From positions 1 through 35,357 of the forward strand of contig CALCZA010000143.1 of NCBI GenBank assembly GCA_937906475.1: 35,357 nt of DNA. The letters run 5' to 3'. Shown piece after piece: positions 9,600 through 18,530 of this stretch. This stretch comes from an uncultured bacterium (lineage in GTDB: Bacteria > Planctomycetota > UBA1135 > UBA2386). The position numbers were made by a program, and so were the translations under genes. The notes beneath the pieces are model-generated. The model saw only the letters and a program-made list of their open reading frames with translations. It did not search any database and was not told where the DNA came from. Each line of letters begins with the position of its first letter. The stretch's first letter is position 1.

Positions 9600-11939
9600 C
9601 TAGCCGTGGTAGAAGTCGTGCGCGTTGCTCAGCGCGAACAAGCCGTTCGCCGGGCTTGGCGTCAGCATCAGGGCTTGCCAGCGGAACATTTGGGTGCTGA
9701 AGCCGGCGGGGAGCGTGACGTTGAGTTGGTAGCCGGTGATCGGGAGGCCTGGGATGATGACCGACGCGTTGCTGCTGTCGAGCCAGAGGCCGGGGATGAG
9801 GCCGGCGACGGGCGGTGCCCACGGATCGTGGATCTGCAAGAACAGGCCGCCGACGTGAGCGGCGTGCGAGTTGCCGGGGCTACTGACTTGCACGTTGAGC
9901 ACGTCACCGGCGGCGACGCGCTTGGCGCAGGTGTCGTCGAAAGGCGCGCCGTTGACGGCCGTCTTGACCACCAGGTCTTCGTTTGTGCCGGGCATGTTGC
10001 ACCAGCGGGCGCTGGTCATGACCTCGGGGGCTGAGCCGCCGGTTGCTATGTAGGCGTCAAACAGATCTTGGCCAGCGGAGGCCAGGAACGGGCTTGTGCC
10101 GGGGTTCGCCAGCAGCAAGAACTGGATGTACTCCCAACTCGACGTCTGATACATCAACTCGAACTCGGCGCGCGTGGCACCGGGCGGCGGCGTTAGAGCG
10201 ACGTCGTCGAAGTAGTCGTAGACACCTCCGGGGCCGGGGTTGCCAAACTGAGTTTCCGGGATTGGCAGCGCGTTGCGGGTCTCCGCGTCGTCGTGAGAGA
10301 AGCCGTATGGCGGGATGCGGTTATCGGAGACTAGCTTGTTGTTGAGCACGAAGTGGAACGTCTCGACTTCGGTGCCGGGTGGGCTGACCGCGAGTTGTGC
10401 GAGCGTCATCGTCGGCTGACCAGTGACCTTGTCGAACGCGAGCGGCAGCACTGGGTTGATGCCGAGACCAAGCATCTGGAAGGCCCAGTCCTGTGTGATC
10501 GCCAGCTTCGCCTGGTAGATGCGCGCGTTCGGGTCGGTGATCGTGTTGACCTGGTGGGCGGAGCCGTTGACCGTGGTCGTGATTTGGTCGTAGCCGCCGT
10601 CTTCTTGGATGACTTGCAGCTGCTCGTTGAGCCAGCGGACGCGCAACCACATACGGCGACCTTCGGGGTAACCAGTGATCAGCTTGTGGCCGGTCAGGTT
10701 GGTGACGCGCATCGTCTGGTTATCATTGGTGCCATCGAGGGCACCGGCGCGCTGCAGCGAGGCGCGCGCGCGCACCACCCCGCGGTCCATCGCGGCGCTC
10801 ATCACCGGGGTGATGTTTTGGCCGAGACGCAGACGGCTTGGCGATTGGTTGTCGAGCCATTGGATCGCATTGGGAACCCACGTGTTGCCACCGGTGAGGT
10901 CGTGGCGCGGTTGGTCGTAGCGCAGCGGCGCGATACCAAAGGCCGCACCTTCGCCAATGACTGGCTCCATGTGGCACGACTGGCAACTGAACGTGCGCTC
11001 AGTGCCATCTTCGTAGTTGCCGCCGGTTTGGGCGAGCAGGGCTTGGTCGTAGGCGCGCTTGAGGGCACCACGCTGTAGGTCTTGCGGCAACGAGGTGAAG
11101 TTGCTGACCAGCATCGTGGAAAGCGAACTAGAGGCATGTTCACTGAACGTGCGCTCGACGGTGCCGTAGGCGTAGGGCGGGTTATTGAACGCAGCTTTCT
11201 GCGTGACCGGTGCACCCGAGACGCCGCTGAACTGGCCCATCGGCAGCGGCGTGTGCACGCCGTTGTTGGGCGCGAGGTCACCGGTCACCGGGTTGGAGAC
11301 GTCGTGGCACGTGCCACAGAGTTGTGCCGAACGGTGGAACTCCGATTGCACGAACGGGTGGCCAGCCGAGGTTGTGGCGTACGGTCCGTAGCGCGTGCTG
11401 TTGCCGGCGAGCACCGCCATGCCGCTGCCGTAGAAACCTTCGGGGTTTGCTCCGCCGCTGTGTGCCAGGTATGGCGAGTATTGCTTGCCGGCATGCTCGC
11501 TGGTGTCGGGGTTTGTGAGTTGATGGCAGATGCCACATTCGATGCCGTTGTGGTCGCCGATTGGGTTGAGGCCCGAGCCGTCGGTTGGCGTCGCGCGACC
11601 CTCATGCCAGCCGCGTGGCGAGTGGCAGCGGATGCAGTAGTCACCGGCGCCGGGGAAGTCGGTGTCGGCAACGGCGAGCGCAGCCCAGAAGACTGGGTCG
11701 CGACCGGCTTGCGCCATCATGCTGCCCATCCAATTCTCTACCGGCTCGACGGCGGGATCGTAGTAGCCGTGGCAGCCATCACATTGCGGCAGGCTGCCGA
11801 GAATCGTTGCTTCGCCCGGTTGTGTGCCAGGTTGCTGCACGTCTGTGGAGGCAGCAAAGAACGGCGCGGCGTTGGCGGCAATAAGCGCCAAACACGCAGT
11901 GGCAAGGAGTGCGAGGTTTGTGGTCGAGAAAGCGCGCAT
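9600..11939 (-). CDS. Secreted pentaheme cytochrome c with C-terminal beta-rich tail
   Basis: A 779-residue protein with an N-terminal signal peptide (residues about 1-30) and five CxxCH heme c sites at 53, 102, 135, 208 and 319. Covalent c-heme attachment predicts a periplasmic or outer-surface electron carrier. The middle contains the segment TNLTGHKLITGYPEGRR, near-identical in layout to LTGHKFPTGYPARR of the cytochrome at 32173-33774, so the two are homologues. The last 100 or so residues form a beta-rich tail ending ANGLFALSNAHDFYHG, of the type shared with two other proteins in the window. I chose the ATG at 11939 because it opens the signal peptide; the upstream extension to 12047 is Arg/Pro-rich and unlikely. 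The redox partner is unknown. It converges with the lipoprotein gene and no clear terminator lies between them. Confidence 0.88.
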   Translation of the reverse strand: MRAFSTTNLALLATACLALIAANAAPFFAASTDVQQPGTQPGEATILGSLPQCDGCHGYYDPAVEPVENWMGSMMAQAGRDPVFWAALAVADTDFPGAGDYCIRCHSPRGWHEGRATPTDGSGLNPIGDHNGIECGICHQLTNPDTSEHAGKQYSPYLAHSGGANPEGFYGSGMAVLAGNSTRYGPYATTSAGHPFVQSEFHRSAQLCGTCHDVSNPVTGDLAPNNGVHTPLPMGQFSGVSGAPVTQKAAFNNPPYAYGTVERTFSEHASSSLSTMLVSNFTSLPQDLQRGALKRAYDQALLAQTGGNYEDGTERTFSCQSCHMEPVIGEGAAFGIAPLRYDQPRHDLTGGNTWVPNAIQWLDNQSPSRLRLGQNITPVMSAAMDRGVVRARASLQRAGALDGTNDNQTMRVTNLTGHKLITGYPEGRRMWLRVRWLNEQLQVIQEDGGYDQITTTVNGSAHQVNTITDPNARIYQAKLAITQDWAFQMLGLGINPVLPLAFDKVTGQPTMTLAQLAVSPPGTEVETFHFVLNNKLVSDNRIPPYGFSHDDAETRNALPIPETQFGNPGPGGVYDYFDDVALTPPPGATRAEFELMYQTSSWEYIQFLLLANPGTSPFLASAGQDLFDAYIATGGSAPEVMTSARWCNMPGTNEDLVVKTAVNGAPFDDTCAKRVAAGDVLNVQVSSPGNSHAAHVGGLFLQIHDPWAPPVAGLIPGLWLDSSNASVIIPGLPITGYQLNVTLPAGFSTQMFRWQALMLTPSPANGLFALSNAHDFYHG

Positions 11940-12133
11940 GGAGTCGTTGCGAACACGGGCTAGGTAAGACGACGCGATAAGGCACCAAATAGTAAGATAC
12001 GCTGGCGAGCGTGCAGGTTCTCTACCTCGCGGTGCCCACGTAGTCACCTTGCTATCGCTGATTCGCGGTCATCCGCACGACGGTTTTCTTTGGCGGACGC
12101 CCGGTTGGACTTTTTGTTGGGCGCTGCTGGCGT

Positions 12134-14218
12134 TCAGCGGCCGGCGCCATCGCGCAGTTCGTCGACGATGCGCATCATTCCGTAGACGTGTTGCAGGGCC
12201 TCGATGATTGCGTCGGTGTGCACGTTGACCGCGCGTGCAATTTCTTGGCTGAAGTAGAAGTCGTTTGGCAGTGACTCGATGTTGCCGTCGAAGACTAGGC
12301 CGACGACACGCAGTTGTTCGTCGACGACGCATGAGCCGGAGTTGCCGCCTACGATGTCGTTGGTGCTGGCGAAGCAGACCTTCTTCGACAAGTCGATCTT
12401 GGCCTGATTTTCCAGCCACGCAGCGGGGATATCGAATGGATAGGCGTTGCCAAATTCGATGCCGCGGCCATACAAGCCGTAGAACGTGGTCGCCCACGGA
12501 GCCAACGTACCGTTGTAGTTGTAGCCCTTCACGCGGCCGTCGGAGAACCGCAGGCTCATCGTGGCATCGGGGCTGATGTTGCTGCCGTAGACCTTGTGCA
12601 GCGCGCGACCAAGTCGTGTGCCTTGCTTGGCCAAGCCGTCGTCGAGCACCTTCTGCTGCTGCTCGGTGGTTTGCATTAGCGGCCACAACACGCGCGCGGC
12701 TTGCACACCGATGTCGTCACTCTTCTGCCATTGCTCTTCACCGTTGGCCTCGGTAAGCATCACTCGCGCGAAGGGATCGCGGTTCAACTTGCTTTGGCTG
12801 AGGTCGCCGATTGCCGCCGCCCAATCGGTGCCGCGACCATTGCGGTGTTCGCCACCGACGGCGATTAGGAATGGATCGTCGGCGCGCAACCACGCGCCAG
12901 CGCGTTCGAACTGGTCGACCAAGAGCGCGTGTGTCAGTGGACTGCTACCACCGGCGAACTCCAGGGCGGCCTGCTTGGCTTCTTCGCGATCCGCGGCGTC
13001 GACGGACTTGTCGAAGCTCTTGGCGATCAGCAATCCGCGTTGGATCGCACTCGAAAATCCGGGCTGGTAGAACATCGACTTTGGCATCAAGTCGCGTTGC
13101 CTGCCAATGAGCTTATTGAACTCGCGCCACAGGTCGCCGTACTGCTGTCCGAGTTCCTTGTTGCCTGCGACGACGCCACGGAAGTGTTGCTCGTGCTCCT
13201 GTTTCTTCAACATCAGGGCGGGGTCTTTAAGCCCGTCCAGCATGCCCTTGATGGCCTTGTAGCTGTTTTGCCAGCCGAGCAGCGTCGTCAGTAGTTGCGG
13301 CGCACGATCCTTGAACGGCTCAAGGATCGCGATGCCGCTCTTGAACTGTGCGAGCACCATTGGGTACTCAACTTCGCGCTGCACATGCAACTGCTGCATG
13401 GTCATCTGTCGGTTGGTGTTACCGGGGTTACCGGGAACGAACACCAACTCATTTTCCTTGGCGCCTTCTTGCCGCCAGCGGAAGTAGTGCGCCGACGTGT
13501 CCGCAGGCTTGTCGTCGAGGTAGGCGCGTACGAACGAGAAATCGATGCTCCACCGCGGGAACGTGAAGTTGTCGGGGTCGCCGCCGTAGTGCGCGGTTTG
13601 TAGGTGCGGCGCGACGACCAATCGAAGGTCGTCCCAGACACGGTAGCGATACAGTTGGTAGACGGCGCCTTGGTAGAGCGACACGACTTGATGCATGTGG
13701 TCGGCGTTCGCAACGTCTGCCGCCTGCATGATTGCATCGATGTTGGCTTTGCGCTTGTCGGCGATTGTGACGTTGTCATCAGTAGTTGCGATGCCCGCCT
13801 CGACCTTCGCAGTCACATCCTCTTGCGCGACCAACTGCTGAACCGTGAGCCCCGGAATCCGCACCTCGTCTGCAAGTCCTGTAGCGGCGTAGCCGTTCTT
13901 GACCCAGTCGTTGGGGCCCTGCACTTGTGCGATCTGATCGCGCACGCAGTGGTGGTTGGTCATGATCAAACCCTGCGGTGACACGAACGACGCCGAGCAC
14001 CAAGGGTTGTCTCGTTCGCCAAGCCGCAGCGCCCCGAGTCGCAGCGAATCCAGCCACTTCTGGTCCGGCTTAAACCCGTACTCCTTTTCAAGGTACGCAA
14101 GCGGCGGGTTCTCGAATGTCCACATCTTGCCCAGGGCAAGGTGGTCAACCGGACGCTGCGCAAAAACAGAAGAGCTCAGCAGTAGGGCTGCGAGCAACGA
14201 TATTGCCAATCGGTTCAT
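12134..14218 (-). CDS. S46 family dipeptidyl peptidase (DPP7-like)
   Basis: A 694-residue secreted serine peptidase with a signal peptide (about 1-20, ending VFAQ). The S46 family combines a chymotrypsin-like double beta-barrel with a helical domain and removes N-terminal dipeptides. Visible signatures are SASFVSPQGLIMTNHHC (75-91, catalytic His) and GGNSGS (624-629, catalytic Ser627), followed by LVFDGNIES. The residue 18 positions after the serine is Gly645; DPP11 has Arg here (acidic P1 preference), whereas DPP7 has Gly (hydrophobic P1), so DPP7-like specificity is inferred. Length is close to the usual 700-720. Together with the S9 enzyme at the left edge it suggests oligopeptide feeding in the periplasm. 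It lies 194 bases upstream of the cytochrome gene on the same strand. Confidence 0.93.
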   Translation of the reverse strand: MNRLAISLLAALLLSSSVFAQRPVDHLALGKMWTFENPPLAYLEKEYGFKPDQKWLDSLRLGALRLGERDNPWCSASFVSPQGLIMTNHHCVRDQIAQVQGPNDWVKNGYAATGLADEVRIPGLTVQQLVAQEDVTAKVEAGIATTDDNVTIADKRKANIDAIMQAADVANADHMHQVVSLYQGAVYQLYRYRVWDDLRLVVAPHLQTAHYGGDPDNFTFPRWSIDFSFVRAYLDDKPADTSAHYFRWRQEGAKENELVFVPGNPGNTNRQMTMQQLHVQREVEYPMVLAQFKSGIAILEPFKDRAPQLLTTLLGWQNSYKAIKGMLDGLKDPALMLKKQEHEQHFRGVVAGNKELGQQYGDLWREFNKLIGRQRDLMPKSMFYQPGFSSAIQRGLLIAKSFDKSVDAADREEAKQAALEFAGGSSPLTHALLVDQFERAGAWLRADDPFLIAVGGEHRNGRGTDWAAAIGDLSQSKLNRDPFARVMLTEANGEEQWQKSDDIGVQAARVLWPLMQTTEQQQKVLDDGLAKQGTRLGRALHKVYGSNISPDATMSLRFSDGRVKGYNYNGTLAPWATTFYGLYGRGIEFGNAYPFDIPAAWLENQAKIDLSKKVCFASTNDIVGGNSGSCVVDEQLRVVGLVFDGNIESLPNDFYFSQEIARAVNVHTDAIIEALQHVYGMMRIVDELRDGAGR

Positions 14219-14348
14219 CGATGCAGAACTTCGGATCTGAGGGAGCTTTCGATGTTAGTACGGCACATCCGCAAGAAGCAACATCTTCAGGTCGCCCGAA
14301 TCGTATCAGTGGCGAAAGCGGCAGTAGCCGGTCGCTTTCGGCGCGTGC

Positions 14349-15404
14349 CTAAGTGCCGGTAGTTCGTGGCCGCATCAGATAGTGGGAGACCAGCCACTCG
14401 CGTCCGTTTTCGAATCCCCACAACTCTGAGCAAGAGAGCAAGAAGACCCGCCATAGATTCGTCATGGCCGCTGCTTGCTGACCGTAAGGACGACGTAGGA
14501 TCGCGGTCGCTTCGTCGCGATTGACGTCAAGGTTGCGAAGCCACGCGTCTGCCGTGCGTTGGTAGTGCCGACCGCTCACGCGCCAGTGGGATTCGATTTG
14601 AAGGTGATCCTGGAAGTGGAGCAACTGGGAATCCGCGGGCATTTGTCCGCCCGTGAAGAAGTGGCGCGCCATCCAGTCATCGTCGTTGCGGCTGACGAAC
14701 TCGTAGCCAACCGACCTATGTGTGAACACATGCACGAACATCCTCCCATTGGGCTGCAACCACCCTGCCGCGCGTTCGAGTAGTCGGCGCCAGTTGCGGG
14801 TGTGCTCCATCATCTCAATAGAGACGATGCGGTCGAATGGGCGTTCGCGCGCTTCTTGCAGTTCGAGTTCGTTTACGTCGGCAGTGATGATTTCGACGTT
14901 GAGAAGGCCGCGCTCCTTCGCTTTTCCGAGGATGAACTCGCGTTGGCTGGCTGAGTTGCTGACGCCGACGACGTGACAGTTCGGGAACTGCTGTGCTACC
15001 CACAATGACATCGAACCCCAGCCACAACCTAGTTCAAGGACGCGCATTCCATCTTGGATTCCAGCTCGCTTGCAGGTTTGGGTAAGCATGGCCGCTTCTG
15101 CTTCGTCGAGCGTGCTTGTTGGAGTGTTCCAGAGTCCGCAGCTGTACTTCTGGTACTTACCGAGCACGAGTTCGAAGAACGCCGCCGGTACCTCGTAGTG
15201 CTGCTGATTGGCAGCGTCGACGGATTCCGCGATCGAACTGTCGTCGCACTGGCGAATCCAGTCCGCCAGCCTTGATGCCGAGACTTCGGGATCGTGAGCC
15301 ATCTCGTTGCGAAGCCGCTTGCGCAGAAGGCGGCGAATGCCAGCGCGAACGATGCAGTCTGGGAGGATGCCCCGTTCGAGGCAGCGTTCGATCACTTTGG
15401 TCAT
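14349..15404 (-). CDS. CFA-like SAM-dependent methyltransferase
   Basis: A 351-residue class I methyltransferase of the cyclopropane-fatty-acid synthase superfamily. Motif I is LELGCGWGS, about residues 124-132, preceded by the substrate-side segment QQHYEVPAAFFELVLG and followed by SIEMMEHTRNW. It lacks the N-terminal domain and the C-terminal signature of true CFA synthases, so it belongs to the shorter branch that includes N- and C-methyltransferases. The start ATG overlaps the stop of the DUF1295 gene by four bases (ATGA), so the two are cotranscribed and coupled. Placement beside a divergent desaturase/CFA operon suggests a modified acyl chain or lipid headgroup as substrate; that is inference. 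Candidates are methylation of a double-bond carbon, as in methyl-branched or furan fatty acids, or of a lipid amine. Confidence 0.88.
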   Translation of the reverse strand: MTKVIERCLERGILPDCIVRAGIRRLLRKRLRNEMAHDPEVSASRLADWIRQCDDSSIAESVDAANQQHYEVPAAFFELVLGKYQKYSCGLWNTPTSTLDEAEAAMLTQTCKRAGIQDGMRVLELGCGWGSMSLWVAQQFPNCHVVGVSNSASQREFILGKAKERGLLNVEIITADVNELELQEARERPFDRIVSIEMMEHTRNWRRLLERAAGWLQPNGRMFVHVFTHRSVGYEFVSRNDDDWMARHFFTGGQMPADSQLLHFQDHLQIESHWRVSGRHYQRTADAWLRNLDVNRDEATAILRRPYGQQAAAMTNLWRVFLLSCSELWGFENGREWLVSHYLMRPRTTGT

Positions 15405-16222
15405 GATTTGGCGGTCTGGGTCGACGAGATTCGCCGCGGTGGCCCCGGAAAGAAGACGTTGGTTTCGGCCATGTAGCGGCGGTAGTCGTCGCCGCGAGAA
15501 ACCAGCGCGCGCTTCTCAGTGAACGGGACTCCAGTGAAGAAGCGAATTGAAAGGAGCATCGCGACGGGTGCGATAGTTGCCATCCATCCGATCGCTGCGA
15601 ATTGGGCGATGCCAAAGCCGCACCATGTGAGCCACTCGAAGAAGTAGTTCGGGTGGCGGCTGTATTGCCACAGGCCCCTTCGGCACGTTTGCCCGCGCAG
15701 GTCTGGATTGGCACGGTGTTTTGCCAACTGTTGGTCGGCCGTAGATACGAGAATCTGGCTGCAGATGGCGAGTGCGACGCCAGCATATTGCAGAGGTGCG
15801 ATTGCCTGATCGGATGAGTAGGCAAGCAAGATGAATGGAGTTGCGAAGCCCAAAGCCAGCAGTGCTTGCAGTTGGTAGACGAAGAAGAACCCAACCGCCT
15901 CACGCTGACCCAGTAGTTGGCGCAGCGCCCGGTAGCGGCCATCTTCCGTGGACTCGGTCAGTACCCGGTTTACCAGCAAATACCAGCTGAGTCGGGCACT
16001 CCACAAGCCTGCCAGAGTTGCTGCGAGGAATCGTTGTGGGTCAGCACCGGTTGCGATGATCGCGGCCAGCACGGCAAGTATTCCAATGACAGCCGCCCAC
16101 GCGAGGTCGACGGAAGTAGCGTTTCGGGTGCGCAATTGGAGCAACCACAGAACGGCAAACAGTGCCGTGACCCCAATCCAGGCCCAGAACAGCACGGGCG
16201 CAGCAAGTTCGAGCAAGTTCAT
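15401..16222 (-). CDS. DUF1295 membrane protein (steroid 5-alpha-reductase-like fold)
   Basis: A 273-residue polytopic membrane protein with about seven hydrophobic segments. The family signature SRHPNYFFEW lies in the C-terminal third, followed by a Gly/Pro-rich cytosolic loop (TGVPFTEKRA). DUF1295 proteins resemble the steroid 5-alpha-reductase/ICMT fold and probably use NAD(P)H or SAM on lipid substrates; no precise reaction is established. I chose the ATG at 16222 because GGAG lies nine bases upstream and the membrane segment starts at once; a longer frame reaches 16267 but its extra residues are polar. It is the first gene of the leftward unit and shares the control region 16223-16332 with the desaturase operon. 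DUF1295 genes often accompany such operons, which supports a common lipid pathway. Confidence 0.88.
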   Translation of the reverse strand: MNLLELAAPVLFWAWIGVTALFAVLWLLQLRTRNATSVDLAWAAVIGILAVLAAIIATGADPQRFLAATLAGLWSARLSWYLLVNRVLTESTEDGRYRALRQLLGQREAVGFFFVYQLQALLALGFATPFILLAYSSDQAIAPLQYAGVALAICSQILVSTADQQLAKHRANPDLRGQTCRRGLWQYSRHPNYFFEWLTWCGFGIAQFAAIGWMATIAPVAMLLSIRFFTGVPFTEKRALVSRGDDYRRYMAETNVFFPGPPRRISSTQTAKS

Positions 16223-16269
16223 CGTGATGGTCTCCAGTATCGTCGTCCATTCGCCAGAGTCAGCCAACG

Positions 16270-16289
16270 AGATGCAAGATTGTGCATCT
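16270..16289. promoter_or_regulatory. Inverted repeat, candidate operator in divergent control region
   Basis: A perfect dyad AGATGCA-N6-TGCATCT lies between the divergent lipid units. Seven-base arms with a six-base spacer place the half-site centres 13 bases apart, a size suited to a dimeric regulator such as the MerR/LitR/CarH group. It overlaps a possible GTG start at 16282, which argues that this GTG is not used. Which regulator binds is unknown; no MerR gene lies in the window. Confidence 0.5.
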
Positions 16290-16320
16290 AGCGGATGGAG
16301 AGTTGCGAAATGGACAGAGT

Positions 16321-16324
16321 GGAG
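16321..16324 (+). promoter_or_regulatory. Ribosome binding site supporting a TTG start for the desaturase
   Basis: GGAG lies eight bases before TTG at 16333. The alternative GTG at 16282 has no such site and sits inside the inverted repeat. Confidence 0.6.
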
Positions 16325-16332
16325 CCACTAAA

Positions 16333-17211
16333 TTGACAACCGGCACTCTGGCTGACCCGGCATCAAGTTCGGATGACCGCCAGATTGAATGGCGGCGTGT
16401 TGCTCCGTGGCTGGTCATGCAGGCTGGGTGCCTGCTCGTGTTCGTGGTGGGCTGGAGTTCTATTGCCGTGGCGGTTGCGATCGCCCTGTATCTGATCCGG
16501 ATGTTCGCGGTGACAGGCTTCTACCACCGCTACTTCGGCCATCGCAGCTATACGATGTCACGGTCGATGCAGTTCGCTGGCGCCCTGCTCGGGGCGACTG
16601 CCGTGCAACGAGGTGCGCTTTGGTGGGCCGCACACCATCGCAAGCATCACCGCAGTTCCGACGATGAAGGCGACCCTCATTCGCCACACCTGCACGGCTT
16701 TTGGTATTCGCAAGTTGGCTGGTTCGTGACTCGTGGTGCTTGGCGCACCGACATGTCACAGGTCAAAGACTTCGCGAAGTATCCCGAACTCGTTTGGCTC
16801 GACCGCCACGACCGAGTGGTGCCGACGGTTCTACTCCTCCTATTGGCCGTCCTCGGTGGATTGCTGGAGCGCTTCTATCCAGAGCTTGGCACCAGCGCAT
16901 CGCAGATGGTGGTGTGGGGCTTCTGTATCTCGACCACGGTGTTGTTCCACGTGACCGCGTCGATCAACACGATAGCTCATCTGTTCGGCCGTCGCGTTTG
17001 GCCTACTCGTGATCAAAGCCGTAACTCATTCTTGTTGGCGCTGCTGACTTTGGGCGAGGGCTGGCACAACAACCATCACTGGCATCCTGGATCCGTTCAG
17101 CAGGGCTTTCGTTGGTGGCAGATTGACATCACGTACTATGTGCTGCGGGCGATGGCTGTTGTCGGCCTTGTTTCTGGCATTAAGCCGCTGCCGGATCGGG
17201 TTCGGCGGTGA
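16333..17211 (+). CDS. Membrane fatty-acid (acyl-CoA delta-9-type) desaturase
   Basis: A 292-residue (from TTG) diiron membrane desaturase with the three conserved histidine boxes: HRYFGH, HHRKHH and HNNHH. Hydrophobic helix pairs sit before box 1 and between boxes 2 and 3, as in the stearoyl-CoA desaturase family. It should introduce a cis double bond into acyl chains at the inner membrane using oxygen and an electron donor. It is the first gene of a four-gene operon and would supply the unsaturated substrate needed by the CFA synthase at its end. The stop overlaps the next start by four bases (GTGA). A GTG at 16282 would add 17 residues; I prefer TTG because of the GGAG site and the operator-like repeat. 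Confidence 0.92.
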   Translation: MTTGTLADPASSSDDRQIEWRRVAPWLVMQAGCLLVFVVGWSSIAVAVAIALYLIRMFAVTGFYHRYFGHRSYTMSRSMQFAGALLGATAVQRGALWWAAHHRKHHRSSDDEGDPHSPHLHGFWYSQVGWFVTRGAWRTDMSQVKDFAKYPELVWLDRHDRVVPTVLLLLLAVLGGLLERFYPELGTSASQMVVWGFCISTTVLFHVTASINTIAHLFGRRVWPTRDQSRNSFLLALLTLGEGWHNNHHWHPGSVQQGFRWWQIDITYYVLRAMAVVGLVSGIKPLPDRVRR

Positions 17212-18530
17212 CGCGCGCTGGCGCGTTCATCGGGCACGGGCGCAAGCGCATCGCCGTCATCGGCACGGGAATCTCAGGCTTGTTGGCGGCTGAGCGCCTG
17301 GCGACCAAGCACGACGTGGTTGTGTTCGAGGCGGATTCGAGGATCGGCGGGCATACGCATACAGTTGATGTGAATACGAGCGATGGCCCGCTCGCCGTCG
17401 ACACGGGATTTATCGTCTGCAATGACCGCACCTATCCTGAGTTCTTGGGCTTGATGTCCAGATTGGGTGTGCCGTTACGGGAGTCCACGATGAGCTTCAG
17501 CATGCATTGCGAAGCATCGGGCGTTGAGTATTGCGGCAGTTCCGTTGATGGCTTGTTCGCCCAGCGCCGCAACCTGCTGCGGCCGGCGTTCTGGTCGATG
17601 CTGAAGGGCATTCGCCGCTTTCATGGGATGGCCGACTCGTTCCTTGAGAGTGAGTTGACACTCGGAGAACTCTTGCGAGAAGCTCGTCTCGATGGCGCCT
17701 TCTCACGTTGGTATTTGATGCCGATGATGGCCGCGATTTGGTCCGCCAAGCCCGAGGCCTTGACGCGCATGCCGGCACGCTTCTTCATCCGGTTCTTCAG
17801 CAACCATGGCATGCTGCAGGTGAAGAACCGGCCGCAGTGGCGCACCGTCGTCGGTGGTTCGCGCAGTTATCTCGATCCTCTTGCTAGCACGTTCTCGGAT
17901 CGCATTCGACTGAACGCGCCCGTTGTTGAGATTCGTCGACAGCAGGATGGCGTCTTGGTGCGCGCAGTGGGCTCTGAGTCGGAGTTATTCGACGGGGTCG
18001 TCTTGGCGACACATTCCGACCAGGCCGCACGCATGATCGCCGACGCTTCGGATGCCGAACGATCTGTGCTCTCGGCGATTCCCTACCAGGCTAACGATGT
18101 CGTGTTGCACACCGACACGAAACTGTTGCCGAAGCGGCCAAAGACGTGGTCTGCGTGGAACTACCGGTTGCCAGCGAGTCCTAACGAGCACGCGACGGTC
18201 ACCTATGACATGAACACGCTGCAAGGGCTTGAGACAGAGGAGCGCTATCTCATCAGCCTGAACAGTTCCGCGATGATCGATCCACAGAAGGTGCTGCGCC
18301 GCTTCTCTTATGACCACCCGGTGTTTGATCAGCGGTGTCTGCAAGCACAGGCCAAGGTTGGCGAAGTCAGCGGTAGCGGCCGCATCTGGTTTTGTGGTGC
18401 TTGGTGCGGCTTTGGTTTCCACGAAGACGGAGTCAAGTCGGCATTGCGCGTCGCGGCAGATTTCGGAATTGGGCATGGCAGCACGTCTTCATCGTCGGTG
18501 GTCAGTCCCATGCGCGGAGTGGCGCTGTGA
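17208..18530 (+). CDS. FAD-dependent amine-oxidase-like oxidoreductase
   Basis: A 440-residue flavoprotein with the N-terminal dinucleotide motif GTGISG at 19-24, an acidic end of the second strand (VFEAD) and the following RIGGHTHT segment. A C-terminal FAD-contact region, RIWFCGAWCGFGFHEDGV, completes the amine-oxidase/phytoene-desaturase type fold. Proteins of this group (COG2907-like) are regularly encoded with DUF1365 and CFA-type methyltransferases. Related enzymes take part in making methyl-branched, cyclopropane or furan fatty acids, where an oxidation or desaturation of the methylated chain is proposed. The exact reaction here is inference. The start is GTG at 17208, overlapping the desaturase stop, and the stop overlaps the next GTG in the same way; both are fixed by the tight coupling. 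Confidence 0.88.
   Translation: MTRAGAFIGHGRKRIAVIGTGISGLLAAERLATKHDVVVFEADSRIGGHTHTVDVNTSDGPLAVDTGFIVCNDRTYPEFLGLMSRLGVPLRESTMSFSMHCEASGVEYCGSSVDGLFAQRRNLLRPAFWSMLKGIRRFHGMADSFLESELTLGELLREARLDGAFSRWYLMPMMAAIWSAKPEALTRMPARFFIRFFSNHGMLQVKNRPQWRTVVGGSRSYLDPLASTFSDRIRLNAPVVEIRRQQDGVLVRAVGSESELFDGVVLATHSDQAARMIADASDAERSVLSAIPYQANDVVLHTDTKLLPKRPKTWSAWNYRLPASPNEHATVTYDMNTLQGLETEERYLISLNSSAMIDPQKVLRRFSYDHPVFDQRCLQAQAKVGEVSGSGRIWFCGAWCGFGFHEDGVKSALRVAADFGIGHGSTSSSSVVSPMRGVAL

Noticed and set aside
9595-9608. Palindrome CACGGCTAGCCGTG over the stop of the long cytochrome gene.
   Set aside because: It has no room for a loop and no T-run, so it is not a convincing terminator.
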